A DNA stretch of 64,000 nt. It comes from Myxococcales bacterium (GTDB lineage Bacteria; Myxococcota; Polyangia; Nannocystales; Nannocystaceae). Under the pieces are notes generated by a model. The model had not been told where the DNA came from. It did not search any database and saw only the letters and a list, made by a program, of their open reading frames with translations. The stretch is from assembly GCA_016793465.1 (NCBI GenBank), contig JAEUJW010000040.1, forward strand, positions 310,001 through 374,000. Reading direction: 5' to 3'. The position numbers and the translations under genes are program-made. Positions 35,332 to 45,196 of this stretch are shown here, one piece after another (the first letter of the stretch is position 1; each line of letters starts with the position of its first letter).

Positions 35332-37413
35332 TCACGCGGACGCCGACGTGCGGGCCGCCAGGATCTCCCGCCACTTGCGCGCGCTGACCACCAGGATCGC
35401 GACCACGAACACCAGCAGCGTCCCCGTCACCCCGGCATTAATTAAACCCATCGCCGCTGTCGCCGGCACACTGACCATCGGCACGTAGACCTCGAACAGC
35501 GCGCGCAGCCCCGCCGTGATGGTCGTCGTGCCCACGAACAGCAGCGGCCCCAGCGTCACCCACGCGTACACCGGCCGCCTCGCCTCGCGCAGCACGATCG
35601 CCGTCGCCACCGCCAAGGCGACCGACGCCAGCAGCTGGTTGGCGATCCCGAACATCGGCCAGATCGTCGCGATCGACCCCGTCAGAATAAAATAGCTCCA
35701 CCCGGCCACCAGCACCGCCGACGACAGCATCGCCGCCGGCGTGTTCGCCGGGTCGGCGAACCACCGCCAGCGCCGCCCCAGGAACTCCTGCAGCAGGAAC
35801 CGCCCCACCCGCGTCCCCGTGTCGATGGTCGTCAGGATGAACAGCGCCTCGAACATGATCGCAAAGTGGTACCAGTAGTCGATCAGCGTCCGCATGCCCG
35901 GCAGCCCCGAGAACACCCGGGCCATCCCGACCGCCAGCGACACCGCCCCGCCCGTCCGCGCCGCGACCACCTCGTCCGCCGCCTCCGCAAGCATCGGCAG
36001 CTCGTCGACCCGCACCCCCAGCCGCGCGAAGTCCCCCGCCGTCAGCTCCGACGCGTGCACCTCGTGCGGGTCCGCGTGGTACCCCAGCGCCGCCAGCCCC
36101 GCGTTCGACACCCGCAACGCCTCCGACACTTTAATAATTCCATCCCCCTCCCCCGAAGGCACACCCTGCTCGTCGAGCCCGAGGCGCCTGCGATCCGCCG
36201 GCGTGAACGCCGGCAACGCCCGCTGCAGCTCGGCCGCGTCACGCGCCAGCCCCGGCCCCCCGTCCTTCGCAATAATTGAAATTTTCGGATCGGTGTTGAT
36301 CGCAAAATAGTCGGCCGGCGGCAGCGCCGTCGCGGCCAGCAGCGCCGTGATCCCGACCAGCCCCTCCATGAGCATCGCCCCGTAGCCGATCGGCCGGCAG
36401 TCGGTCTCGTTATCGATCATCTTCGGCGTGGTGCCGCTGGCGATCAGCGCGTGAAACCCGGAGATGGCCCCGCAGGCGATCGTGATGAACACGAACGGGA
36501 ACAGCGACCCGCGCACCACCGCCGGGAACGTCTCGCCGTCGACGTCGATGTTGCCCGGCCCGATCGCATTGAACGCCGGCATCTCGATCATCGGGTTGAC
36601 GATCATGATCCCCGCGATCAAAAGCGCGATCGTCCCGATCTTCATGTACGACGACAGGTAGTCGCGCGGGCACAGCAGCATCCACACCGGCAGCACGCTG
36701 GCCACGAACCCGTAGGCCGCGATCAGCAGCGTGATCGTCACCTCGTCGAGCTGCAGATACGCCCCGAGGCTCGAGTCCTGGACCTGCTTGCCGAACACCA
36801 CGCACAGCAGCAGCAGCCCGACCCCGACCACCGTCGCCTCGCGGACCCCCTGCACGCTCCCGCTGCGAATTTTATAAATATACAGACCCATCGCCAGCGC
36901 GATCGGGATCGACGCGCCGATCGTGAACACCCCCCACGCGCTCTCGGCCAGCGCCCCGACGACCACGCGCCCGAGCCCGGCGATGGCGATGACGACGATG
37001 AACAGGATCGCCGCCCCCGCGATCGTGCCCGCCACCGGGCCCAGCTCGTCGCGTGCGATCTCCGCCAGCGACCGTCCCCCGCGGCGCACCGACGCCACCA
37101 AAATTACGAAGTCGTGGACCGCACCGCCGAGCACCACCCCGAACAGGATCCAGATGTAGCCCGGCAGGAACCCGAACTGCGCCGCCAGCACCGGACCGAC
37201 CAGCGGGCCCGCCCCCGTGATCGCCGCGAAGTGGTGGCCGAACAGCACCCAGCGGTGCGTCGGGTGGAAGTTCTGCCCGTCGTTGCGCGCGTGCGCCGGG
37301 GTCGTCCGGGTGGCGTCGAGCACCAGCACCTTCGCCGCCAGGAACGCCGAGTAATAGCGGTACGCGATCGCCAGGACGGCGAGCGCGATGAGCATGAACC
37401 ACAGGGCGTGCAC
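35332..37413 (-). CDS. cstA: Carbon starvation protein CstA family transporter, 693 aa
   Basis: Inner-membrane peptide or pyruvate transporter with about 15 hydrophobic segments. Family motifs include the N-terminal [39 protein letters not shown] (about 66-85), [13 protein letters not shown] and the C-terminal [17 protein letters not shown] ~100-residue hydrophilic insert (about 370-480) sits between membrane halves. GTG 37413 has a full GGGAGGTGAT ribosome site 12 nt upstream. It has several AT-rich codon clusters (35437-35446, 35686-35694, 36129-36138, 36270-36286, 36868-36882), more than any other gene here. Confidence 0.93.
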   Translation of the reverse strand: MHALWFMLIALAVLAIAYRYYSAFLAAKVLVLDATRTTPAHARNDGQNFHPTHRWVLFGHHFAAITGAGPLVGPVLAAQFGFLPGYIWILFGVVLGGAVHDFVILVASVRRGGRSLAEIARDELGPVAGTIAGAAILFIVVIAIAGLGRVVVGALAESAWGVFTIGASIPIALAMGLYIYKIRSGSVQGVREATVVGVGLLLLCVVFGKQVQDSSLGAYLQLDEVTITLLIAAYGFVASVLPVWMLLCPRDYLSSYMKIGTIALLIAGIMIVNPMIEMPAFNAIGPGNIDVDGETFPAVVRGSLFPFVFITIACGAISGFHALIASGTTPKMIDNETDCRPIGYGAMLMEGLVGITALLAATALPPADYFAINTDPKISIIAKDGGPGLARDAAELQRALPAFTPADRRRLGLDEQGVPSGEGDGIIKVSEALRVSNAGLAALGYHADPHEVHASELTAGDFARLGVRVDELPMLAEAADEVVAARTGGAVSLAVGMARVFSGLPGMRTLIDYWYHFAIMFEALFILTTIDTGTRVGRFLLQEFLGRRWRWFADPANTPAAMLSSAVLVAGWSYFILTGSIATIWPMFGIANQLLASVALAVATAIVLREARRPVYAWVTLGPLLFVGTTTITAGLRALFEVYVPMVSVPATAAMGLINAGVTGTLLVFVVAILVVSARKWREILAARTSASA

Positions 37414-37437
37414 GCTCCCGTGGGTATCACCTCCCGC

Positions 37438-38304
37438 TCACACGGGGAAGGCCTGATCGAGGGCCGCCAGGTCGTCCTGCGAGAACGCCATCCCGGCCGC
37501 CGCGGCGCTGTCGAGGGCGCTGGTGATCTTGCTCGCCCCGGGGATCGGCACGATGACCGGCGACCTGGCCAGCAGCCACGCCAGCGCCACCTGGAACGGC
37601 GAGACCCCGTGGCGCGCCCCGACCGCCTTCAGCGTCGCGTCCTCGGCCACCCGCGCCTTGCCCCGCCCGCCGCCGACCGGGCTGTAGGCCAGGTAACACA
37701 GCTTCTCCGCCGCACACAGCGCGATCACCCCATTCGAAAAGTCGCGGCGGTCGAACACGCTGCAGCGGTTCTGCACGCTGACGATCGGCGCCACCGCCTG
37801 CGCCCGTTTAATCTCCGACACCCCGACGTTGCTGAGGCCAATGTGCACGATCTTGCCCTGCTTGCGCAGCTCGGCCAGCGCGCCGACGCTGTCCTCGATC
37901 GGCACCGCGTCGTCGACCGCGTGCAGCTGGTAGAGCTGCAGCGCCTGCACCTTCAGCGCCTTCAGGCTCGCCTCGCACGCCGACTTCAGGCGCCGCGGGT
38001 GCGCGTCGGTCACCCACGCCCCGCCGGGCCGCTGCAGCCCGCCCTTGGTCGCGACCACCACGCCCGCGTCGCCGTCCCACGAGGCCAGCGCCTCGGCGAT
38101 CAGCCGCTCGTTGTGGCCGATGTCCGACTGGTCGAGGCAGTACACGTCGGCCGTGTCGATCAGCGTGACCCCGGCCCGCAGCGACGCGTGGATGATCTTG
38201 ATCGCCTCCGACTTCGCCGGCCGACCGGCGATCGACAGCGGCATGCCGCCGAGGCCGATCTGGGACACGTGAAGACCGGAGCTGCCGAGCGGACGAGTTT
38301 GCAT
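37438..38304 (-). CDS. Aldo/keto reductase, 288 aa
   Basis: TIM-barrel NADPH reductase. Catalytic residues are in TLIDTADVYCLDQSDIGH (Asp, Tyr), VVVATKGG (Lys) and YQLHAVDD (His); the cofactor-binding end has PGASKITSALDS. The tetrad Tyr neighbourhood (VYCLD) differs from the AKR at 24963, so they are separate subfamilies. It starts 133 bp from the IgGFc-like gene on the other strand. cstA lies 24 bp upstream on the same strand, so co-transcription is possible. Confidence 0.88.
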   Translation of the reverse strand: MQTRPLGSSGLHVSQIGLGGMPLSIAGRPAKSEAIKIIHASLRAGVTLIDTADVYCLDQSDIGHNERLIAEALASWDGDAGVVVATKGGLQRPGGAWVTDAHPRRLKSACEASLKALKVQALQLYQLHAVDDAVPIEDSVGALAELRKQGKIVHIGLSNVGVSEIKRAQAVAPIVSVQNRCSVFDRRDFSNGVIALCAAEKLCYLAYSPVGGGRGKARVAEDATLKAVGARHGVSPFQVALAWLLARSPVIVPIPGASKITSALDSAAAAGMAFSQDDLAALDQAFPV

Positions 38305-38520
38305 GCGCTTGCCTCGATGTACACGGTTCTCGCCCAGCCCGGCGAGGCTGTCCACCCCCGTGAGACCTCGCCCCGCGCCGCTCCGCGGGCGCGCTCCCGC
38401 GTGCGCAGGCTCGCCGCCGACCGCCGACAGTGATCGTCGCCCCGGGGGGACCCGCCCTCGCGCCGACCCGCGCGCCCCGCCGCGATCACCGCGGTCCTCG
38501 CTGTGCTAACTGCTGGGAGC

Positions 38521-40419
38521 ATGATCTCCGCTACGCGCACTTGTACGCTTATCGCCTTCGCCGCATGCACGGGCCTCGCATGCGGCGACGACGGCCGCGC
38601 CGACGCCAGCGACAGCAACCCGATGACGATGACCGGCGTGACGACCCCGACCGCCGTCACCGACACCACCGGCGCACCGCCCCCGACGACCACCACCCCG
38701 CCCGACACCGACCCGACCGGCGACCCCTCCTCCGACCCGAGCACCGATCCCTCCGCCGACACCGGCACCACCGCCACCACCGCCGACACCACCGCCACCG
38801 CCGACACCAGCACCACCGCCGACACCGGCGGCACCTCGTCGACCGGCCCCGCGCAGTGCGAGCAGGGCGACATCGTCTGCGACGGCACGACGGCCCAGGT
38901 CTGCGACGGCAACGGCGGCTTCGAGAGCCAGACCCCCTGCGCCGACGCCTGCGCCCCCGGCCTCGGCTGCGTCGCCTGCGTGCCCGGCTCCGGCAAGTGC
39001 GACGGCGACACCGTCCAGACCTGCAGCGACGACGGCACGGGCTACGTCGACGGCCCCGCCTGCGACCCCCTGCTCGGCCTCGAGTGCGACCCCGACGTCG
39101 GCGCCTGCGCCGGCCCGTGCGCCGACATCGACAGCCTCAGCTACATCGGCTGCGAGTACTACCCGGTCGTCACCGCCCAGCTCGACAACTTCATCGCGGA
39201 CAACCCGTTCGCCGTCGCCGTCGCCAACACCGCGGGGACCACCGCGAGCGTCACCGTCACCCGCGACGGCGCCGTCGTCGCCACCGTCGACGTGCCGGCG
39301 GACAGCGTCGAGCTCATCGAGCTGCCGTGGGTCGACGAGCTCGTGCTCGGCCAGGGCCCCTCGGTGATCGCCCCCGGCGGCGCCTACCGCCTGCGCTCGA
39401 CCCGGCCCGTCACCGTCTACCAGTACAACCCGCTCGACGCCGGCATCACCAACGACGCCTCGCTGCTGCTGCCCGTCAACACCTGGACCGGCAACTACGT
39501 GGTGGCCTCCTGGCAGTACTGGGACCTCGGCGACGCCGGCATCTACTCGGTGACGGCCAGCCAGGACGACACCACCGTGACAGTCACCCCGCCGGGCGGC
39601 GGCACCCCGACCCAGGCCGGCGACGGCATCGACGCCATGGGCCACGGCGAGGTCGTGCTCGACGCCGGCGACGTCCTGCAGGTGTTCGTGGCCCCCGGCG
39701 GCGACTCGACCGGCGCGCTCGTCACCGCCGACAGGCCGGTCCAGGTGCTCGGCGGCCACGAGTGCACCGAGGTCCCGATCGGCCCCAACGCCTGCGACCA
39801 CCTCGAGGAGAGCATGTTCCCGGTCGAGGCGCTGGCCAGGGAGTACTTCGTGGTCCCGCCGGCCCAGGCCCCGCCGAACGACGCCCTCGCCAAGGCCGTG
39901 GTCGTGCGTGTGATCGCCTCCGAGCCGGACACCACCCTCATGTTCGAGCCCGACCAGGCCGTCAACAAGGTGCTCGCCGACGCCGGCGACTTCGTCGAGA
40001 TCCCCACGACGACCACCCGCTTCGTCGTGCGCGCCGACAAGAAGATCCTCGTCGCCGAGTACATGGTCGGGCAACAGGCCGGCTACGGCGCCAGCGACCC
40101 CGACATGCTGCTCGTCGTGCCCAGCGAGCAGTTCCGCAGCGACTACCTGTTCTACGCCGAGACCGGCTGGCTCGCCAACTACGTCGACATCGTCGCCCCC
40201 GCCGGCGCCAGCGTCCAGGTCGACGGCGCCCCCGCCTCCGGCTTCGTCGCCATCGGCGACACCGGCTACGGCCACACCCACGTCAAGCTGTCCAACGCCG
40301 GCAACGGCGTCCACACCGTCACCTCCGACCAGCGCGTCGGCATCAGCGTCTACGGCGTGCAGAACTTCGGCAGCTACTGGTACCCCGGCGGCCTCGACCT
40401 CGAGCTCGTCCCCCAGTGA
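38521..40419 (+). CDS. IgGFc-binding-protein-like lipoprotein (paralogue of 10392), 632 aa
   Basis: Lipobox GLAC (about residue 26), a Thr/Asp/Pro linker, two Cys-rich modules (CEQGDIVCDGTTAQVCDGNG and CVPGSGKCDGDTVQTCSDDG), then the IgGFc-binding-like domain with YQYNPLDAGITNDASLLLP, GAYRLRSTRPVTVYQ and a terminal GVQNFGSYWYPGGLDLE. Same module order as the 10392 gene. Likely surface exposed; partner unknown. The -10-like TAAC/TAACTG lies about 8 nt before ATG 38521. Confidence 0.85.
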   Translation: MISATRTCTLIAFAACTGLACGDDGRADASDSNPMTMTGVTTPTAVTDTTGAPPPTTTTPPDTDPTGDPSSDPSTDPSADTGTTATTADTTATADTSTTADTGGTSSTGPAQCEQGDIVCDGTTAQVCDGNGGFESQTPCADACAPGLGCVACVPGSGKCDGDTVQTCSDDGTGYVDGPACDPLLGLECDPDVGACAGPCADIDSLSYIGCEYYPVVTAQLDNFIADNPFAVAVANTAGTTASVTVTRDGAVVATVDVPADSVELIELPWVDELVLGQGPSVIAPGGAYRLRSTRPVTVYQYNPLDAGITNDASLLLPVNTWTGNYVVASWQYWDLGDAGIYSVTASQDDTTVTVTPPGGGTPTQAGDGIDAMGHGEVVLDAGDVLQVFVAPGGDSTGALVTADRPVQVLGGHECTEVPIGPNACDHLEESMFPVEALAREYFVVPPAQAPPNDALAKAVVVRVIASEPDTTLMFEPDQAVNKVLADAGDFVEIPTTTTRFVVRADKKILVAEYMVGQQAGYGASDPDMLLVVPSEQFRSDYLFYAETGWLANYVDIVAPAGASVQVDGAPASGFVAIGDTGYGHTHVKLSNAGNGVHTVTSDQRVGISVYGVQNFGSYWYPGGLDLELVPQ

Positions 40420-40426
40420 GCCCGCC

Positions 40427-40448
40427 CGGCCGCGCCCCGGAGCGGCCG
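40427..40448. terminator. GC-rich hairpin between convergent genes
   Basis: CGGCCGC (40427-40433) pairs with GCGGCCG (40442-40448), between the IgGFc-like gene and the EI24-like gene. No T-run. Confidence 0.35.
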
Positions 40449-40467
40449 CGAAGGGCCGCCCCGCGCT

Positions 40468-41325
40468 TCACTGCTCCGCGCGCTCGACCTGCCCGAGCAG
40501 GTGCGCCGCCGCCACCACCACCGCCGGCCGAAACAGCAGGTTGAGCCCGGGGATCGCCAGCAGCAGCGCCGCCCCGACCGCGAACCCGGCCGCGATCCAC
40601 GGCCTCGCCTCGATGGTCGCCACCTCGTGATCCCAGCGCCGCCCGAGCCGCCCCACGAGGCGCCCGAACCGCCCCAGCGGCGCCAGCGGTCCGCGCGCCG
40701 ATCGCTCGTACATGCGCGCGTACCACGGCGTCGGCCCCGACTCCGGCGCCGGCGTCAGCTCCGGCGGCAGCGTGCGCGCGCTGTCCAGCGCCTCGACCAC
40801 GATCCAGTGCAGCGTCCACGCCCCGCCGAGCACCAGCGCGAGCAGCCACCCGACCTCCGGCACCAGCTCCGCCACCACCACCAGCGGAACGATCCCCAGC
40901 GCCAGCAAGATCGCCTGCGCCACGCTCTCATTGATCAGTGCCCGCAGCGTGCGCACGTGCGGCACCCGCGGCCCGAGCCCGAGCCCGTTGCGCGTCGCCG
41001 CCGCCAGCCGCGCGAAGCTCCCCGCGAACAGGATCGGCGGCATCGAGGCGATGCCCACCAGCGTCACGAAGAACGCCGACGCCCCGTCCTGCGCCGTGCC
41101 CCGCCTCGCCGCCTCGGCCGCCGCGATCGCGCAGATCGCCGTCACCACCAGCACCGGCACCACCGCCCGCTTGCCGAGCTCCCGCTCGCGCACCAGCAGC
41201 CGCACCCCGAACGGCAGCTGCGCCAGCCCGTACAGGAACCCCGCCCACCGGCTCGCCGCCGCCGCCGGCGGCGGAGAGGGTTGACTGTGCAACAACGCCT
41301 GACGCACGACGCTCGCGGACCGCAC
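40468..41325 (-). CDS. EI24/CysZ-like membrane protein, 285 aa
   Basis: Four to six hydrophobic segments; the C-terminal IPGLNLLFRPAVVVAAAHLL strongly resembles the EI24/CysZ family end motif. In E. coli CysZ imports sulphate; the myxobacterial members are unstudied. A ~50-residue polar loop (about 195-240) with SARTLPPELTPAPESGPTPW is unusual. GTG 41325 is used. No sulphate-assimilation gene is nearby, so the substrate is unknown. Confidence 0.65.
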   Translation of the reverse strand: MRSASVVRQALLHSQPSPPPAAAASRWAGFLYGLAQLPFGVRLLVRERELGKRAVVPVLVVTAICAIAAAEAARRGTAQDGASAFFVTLVGIASMPPILFAGSFARLAAATRNGLGLGPRVPHVRTLRALINESVAQAILLALGIVPLVVVAELVPEVGWLLALVLGGAWTLHWIVVEALDSARTLPPELTPAPESGPTPWYARMYERSARGPLAPLGRFGRLVGRLGRRWDHEVATIEARPWIAAGFAVGAALLLAIPGLNLLFRPAVVVAAAHLLGQVERAEQ

Positions 41326-41382
41326 GCCGCGATGATGCCCGATGCGCGCCGCGCTTCTGCATGAAAAACGGCCGCGCTCGGC

Positions 41383-43920
41383 TCACGGCACCGTCAGAGT
41401 GATCCGCGCCGGGCCCTGACTCCCGACCTCCACCCGGCGCCCGCGGGCCAGCAACGCGTCGCGCCCGGGGAACGCCCCGGGGCCGAGCGGGATCACCGTC
41501 AGCTCGCCCGCCGGTGCCCCCTCGAGCACGAACTCACCGTCCGCGTCGGTCATCAGGTTGCCGCCGACGAGCCGCCCGCCGACGTCGAGCACCCACACCT
41601 TGTAGTCCGCCCGCGGTCGGCCCGCGCCGTCGACCACCCGCCCGCGCAGCGCGCCGCGCCCCGAGAACTCGAGCTCGACCTCCGGCGCCGCGCCGCTCGC
41701 GGGCACCTGCACGACCGCCTTCGCCGCGCCGAGGCGCTGGCTGTGCCCCGTGAACGTCCGCCGCCCCGCCGGCACGCGGTCGATGCACCAGCGCGGCGAA
41801 CCGCCCGCGAACACCTCGTGGATCCCGGCGTCGACGTCGACGGTGAACCCCTCGCCGCCCGCGCCGCCGCGCACCAGCCCGCAGACCCGCCGGTTCGCCG
41901 ACAGCTTCAGCAGCAGCGGCGCGCCGGGCCTCACGTCCTTCTGCTGCAGCGTCGAGCCGTCCCGGGCCGTGACGGTCACGTGATACGCGCCGACGTCCGC
42001 CACCTCGACCATGAACCGCCCGTCCTCCTCGGTCAGGACCCGCTGACGCTGGTGGTTCATGGCGTTCGTCACCGTCACCAGCGCATCGGGCTCACCGTCC
42101 CCCGCGGCGTCCTCGACGCGGCCCGCCAGCGTGACCCCGACCTCGCCGTCGATCACGAAGTCGACCTCGGCGTCGCGCTCCGCGAGCTCGACGACCACTG
42201 GCTCGACCAGCTCCCCCGACGAACTGGGCTCGCGCAGGCCCTCCGCGCGCTGGACGACGACGCTGTACGCGCCGGGGCCGAGGCCCGTCAGCGCGAACCG
42301 CCCATCCGCCTGCAGCGGCACGCTGTCCGCCCCGAACGTCCCGACGGCCCGCGCGACCACCGTCAGCCTGCCGGGGAGCCGCCCCTTGCGCGCGCGCACC
42401 TGCCCGGCGATCACGTACGACGGCGGGAACTGCAGCGACACCGGCGCCGGGTCCCTCAGCTCCGCGACGTCGAGCTCGAGCTTCGCAGGTGCGGTGTATC
42501 GCTGGTGATACGGCGTGAGCGCGGCGAGCCCGGGCTGCACGCGCGCCGCGAACCTCCCCTCGTCGTCGGCATCGACGCTGAGGTGGCCCCACGCACCGAC
42601 GATCTCCACGTGCGCCCGCGCGACCGCCGCTCCGCGGTGATCGCGAACCGTGCCGCTCACCAGACGACCGGCCTCGACCTCCCAGACGACCTCCGTGCGC
42701 ATCGCCTCGCCGAGCGCCCACTTCTCCGGCTCGCGCTGCACGTGCTCGGGGCAGCGGATCCTCACCTGATAGACCCCGGGCTCGATCCCCGAGATCGTCG
42801 CCGCGCCCGTCGCGTCGGTGATCGCCCGCCGCACCCGGTCGCCCGCGACGTCGAGGAACTCGATCCGCCCCGACGCGCACGCCTCATCCGTCCCCCGCGC
42901 GCGCACCCTGGCGTCCACGACTCGGCACTTCTTCGCGGTGATGGTGATCGGCTCGGAGGTCTCGCCGAAGCCGAGGCCGACGCTCGGCTCGGCGCTGCCG
43001 CACCACCCGCCGTCGCGCACGAACGGCTTGTAGCGCCCGGGCTTCAGCCCGCGGATCTCGAACCCGCCGTCCGCGTCGGTCCGCGCGGCCTCGTCCCCGT
43101 CGTCTCGGAGATGCACGGGGACATCGGCGAGCGGCCCCGACGCGCCCTCCCCGAGCAGACGCCCGCGCAGCACCGACTCCGGGCTCAACCACAGCGTCAG
43201 CGGCGGCTCGGGCGGACGCGCGAACGAGCTGTCGGCCGCGTACCCGCCGGCCGCGGCCGCGACGATCATCGTCGCGTGCTTCATCCCCCACAGCGTGAAG
43301 CGCCCCTCGTCGTCCGAGACGGTGCGCCCGCCGTCGGAGCCCGTGACCACGGCGCCGCTCACGACGCCCCCCGCGACGTCGCGTACGACCCCGGGGATCG
43401 CCTCGCCGCGGACCCTCAGGACGAACTCGAGGTCCCTCTGCTCCCCCGCGCGCAGGGCGATCCACGGCCGGTTCGGCGCCTCGCGGTGAACCACGACGAG
43501 GTAACCCTCAGCGCTCGCCGACACCCTGTAACGCGCGGGCAGCAGCTCCTCGATGCGATACCTCCCCCGCGCATCGACGCTCACGCACTGGTCGAGCGCC
43601 CCCGACGCCGAGGCCTCGCCGCCCGCCTCGAGCGCCGTCGACGGGGTCACGACCTGCGCGCACACCTGCGCCGGCGGCAGGCCGCCCGACTCGACGCTCA
43701 CCCGTCCGGCGATCGAGCCGGCGCTGACGGGCGGGAGGTCGACACCCGGCGCCGTCCGCCCCACGACCGCCGCCGAGGCCGCTCCACGGGCCCGATCCTC
43801 GGCCGACGCCGCGCCGGTGGGCGGCTCGGAGCGCCCGCACGACCACCAGGACAGGACGAGGACCACGACCCCCGCCCCCGCGAGTCGCCGTCCGAATTTG
43901 TGAGCACTTCGAGCGGTCAT
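41383..43920 (-). CDS. Multi-repeat carboxypeptidase-regulatory-like lipoprotein, 845 aa
   Basis: Lipobox SWWSC (about residue 28). At least seven Ig-like carboxypeptidase-regulatory (PF13620-type) repeats follow, each with a G-x-V-x-D-x2-G core and D-A/D-G-x-F end (for example VSGAVVTGSDGGRTVSDDEG; DADGGFEIRGLKPG; DATGAATISGIEPG; DADDEGRFAARVQPG; LQADGRFALTGLGPG; DADGEFVLEGAPAG). Predicted to be an extended surface stalk. TATGCA lies upstream of the ATG. Function unknown. Confidence 0.8.
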   Translation of the reverse strand: MTARSAHKFGRRLAGAGVVVLVLSWWSCGRSEPPTGAASAEDRARGAASAAVVGRTAPGVDLPPVSAGSIAGRVSVESGGLPPAQVCAQVVTPSTALEAGGEASASGALDQCVSVDARGRYRIEELLPARYRVSASAEGYLVVVHREAPNRPWIALRAGEQRDLEFVLRVRGEAIPGVVRDVAGGVVSGAVVTGSDGGRTVSDDEGRFTLWGMKHATMIVAAAAGGYAADSSFARPPEPPLTLWLSPESVLRGRLLGEGASGPLADVPVHLRDDGDEAARTDADGGFEIRGLKPGRYKPFVRDGGWCGSAEPSVGLGFGETSEPITITAKKCRVVDARVRARGTDEACASGRIEFLDVAGDRVRRAITDATGAATISGIEPGVYQVRIRCPEHVQREPEKWALGEAMRTEVVWEVEAGRLVSGTVRDHRGAAVARAHVEIVGAWGHLSVDADDEGRFAARVQPGLAALTPYHQRYTAPAKLELDVAELRDPAPVSLQFPPSYVIAGQVRARKGRLPGRLTVVARAVGTFGADSVPLQADGRFALTGLGPGAYSVVVQRAEGLREPSSSGELVEPVVVELAERDAEVDFVIDGEVGVTLAGRVEDAAGDGEPDALVTVTNAMNHQRQRVLTEEDGRFMVEVADVGAYHVTVTARDGSTLQQKDVRPGAPLLLKLSANRRVCGLVRGGAGGEGFTVDVDAGIHEVFAGGSPRWCIDRVPAGRRTFTGHSQRLGAAKAVVQVPASGAAPEVELEFSGRGALRGRVVDGAGRPRADYKVWVLDVGGRLVGGNLMTDADGEFVLEGAPAGELTVIPLGPGAFPGRDALLARGRRVEVGSQGPARITLTVP

Positions 43921-44107
43921 TCGGGTGTGTGCATATCCCGCCGCGTCGACGGCGATGTCGGATCGGCCCGCGCGGACCGTCGAGCCGGTGGAGGGATCGC
44001 CCGCAGCATCGCACGCCTCTCCCCGGGGAGCGCCGCCGACGCACCGACAATTCGACGACGCCCGTCACACGCGCGTCGCGGAGCACCCCGCGACGACGTC
44101 CGACGCC

Positions 44108-44824
44108 TCACCCCGGCGCCACGAACCCGTCCGCCAGCGCCTGCGCGTCGAGCACGCCGCGCACCGTCACGCTCACCTCGCCGCCGGAGCGCATGTCGAT
44201 GCGCGCATGGGCGATCGCGTCGCGGCCCTCGAGCCCTGGCGCCGTCAGCCTCAGGGAGGTCACCTCCCCGTGCACCCCGTGGCCCGACGAGATCCCCTCG
44301 CCCTCGACGCGGACCTGCACCTCGCCGCTGCACCACAGCTCGTGGCGGGTGCACTGATCGTAGTCGCCGTGGTCGATCCGCGACTCCTTGCACACGAACG
44401 ACCCCGGCGGCGCCCCGCTCACGGTCGCCGCCAGGGCGATGAACCGCCGCGTCAGCTCGTTCGCCGCCGCCCTCGCGGCCGCGCGGGGCACCGCCCGCTG
44501 CCCGCGGCCCTCCGGCACCCGCGTCGCCGGCTCGACGATCGCGGCGGCCAGCGCCGCCCACACGAGGTCGAGCTGCGCCGGCTCGGCGAAGATCCACTCG
44601 CCCGGCTCCCCGCCTCGCGCCGTCGCTCCGAGCGACGTGATCAGCCGCTCGACGAACACCGCCTGCTCGGCCCACGACACCACCCCGTGGTCGTCCCACG
44701 ACCCGCGCAGCTGCCGGGGGATCCCCAGGCGAGCCGCGCCCGTCGCCGTCGTCCCGCGTTCGAACCGATACTCCCGCGTCGCCACCAGCGGCGCCCCGGC
44801 GCACCCGCGCAGCCATGCATCCAT
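44108..44824 (-). CDS. Protein of unknown function, 238 aa
   Basis: Soluble-looking protein with no signal peptide after ATG 44824. Features visible: SWDDHGVVSWAEQAVFVERL, WIFAEPAQLDLVWAALAAAI, FVCKESRIDHGDYDQCTRHE and RIDMRSGGEVSVTVRGVLDA. The two Cys residues in CKESRIDHGDYDQC may pair. I do not recognise the family. The start is uncertain: the frame stays open upstream, but residues before 44824 are Arg/Ala/Gly-rich and look non-coding. Confidence 0.55.
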   Translation of the reverse strand: MDAWLRGCAGAPLVATREYRFERGTTATGAARLGIPRQLRGSWDDHGVVSWAEQAVFVERLITSLGATARGGEPGEWIFAEPAQLDLVWAALAAAIVEPATRVPEGRGQRAVPRAAARAAANELTRRFIALAATVSGAPPGSFVCKESRIDHGDYDQCTRHELWCSGEVQVRVEGEGISSGHGVHGEVTSLRLTAPGLEGRDAIAHARIDMRSGGEVSVTVRGVLDAQALADGFVAPG

Positions 44825-45008
44825 CACGGCAGTCTCGCAGCCGCCGCGCCCGCTGTACAGCCGCGACCCCGCGCGTCCGCCAGCCGCCGCGCGGCCGCTC
44901 CCGCGACATCGAGCCGGCATCGAGCCCGCGGAGCTCGTCGTCCGCTGGTCCGCCCCATTCCGCGAACCTGGCCCTTCCCCCGCGCCCCGCCGCCGCCAGC
45001 ATGCGGCC

Positions 45009-45160
45009 ATGACCTCCGCCGCCCGCGCCTGCGAGCCGCCCCGCAGCGCCCCGCCGAGACCGCCTACGTCCTCGCCAGGACCGACGGCGCCTGGCGCTAC
45101 CTCGGCGTCGCCCGCTGGCGCGACGACGCCTGGCGGCTGCCCGCGGACGACGGCGATTGA
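45009..45160 (+). pseudogene. Possible frameshifted ~50-aa protein
   Basis: The frame ending at TGA 45158-45160 encodes ETAYVLARTDGAWRYLGVA and then RWRDDAWRLPADDGD, which looks like a real protein end, but the frame has no usable start codon after the divergent gene. ATG 45009, in another frame, encodes MTSAARACEPP. A single indel in the intervening GC-rich run would join them. Either a frameshift mutation, a sequencing error or chance. Confidence 0.35.
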
Positions 45161-45179
45161 GCGCGCACCGGCCCGCGGC

Positions 45180-45185
45180 TACCCT
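45180..45185 (+). promoter_or_regulatory. -10 element (TACCCT) of the HAD gene, 11-nt spacing
   Basis: TACCCT in the same GGCTACCCTCGC context as at 26948, but ending 11 nt before ATG 45197, giving a leader of only about 5 nt. Confidence 0.5.
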
Positions 45186-45196
45186 CGCGCGCCGTC

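Larger units (their letters stand above)
44825..45196. other. 372-bp region with a possible broken small gene
   Basis: No intact gene. The right part (45009-45160) may hold a frameshifted small CDS (separate entry). TACCCT for the HAD gene lies at 45180-45185. The rest is GC-rich without visible repeats. Confidence 0.5.
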
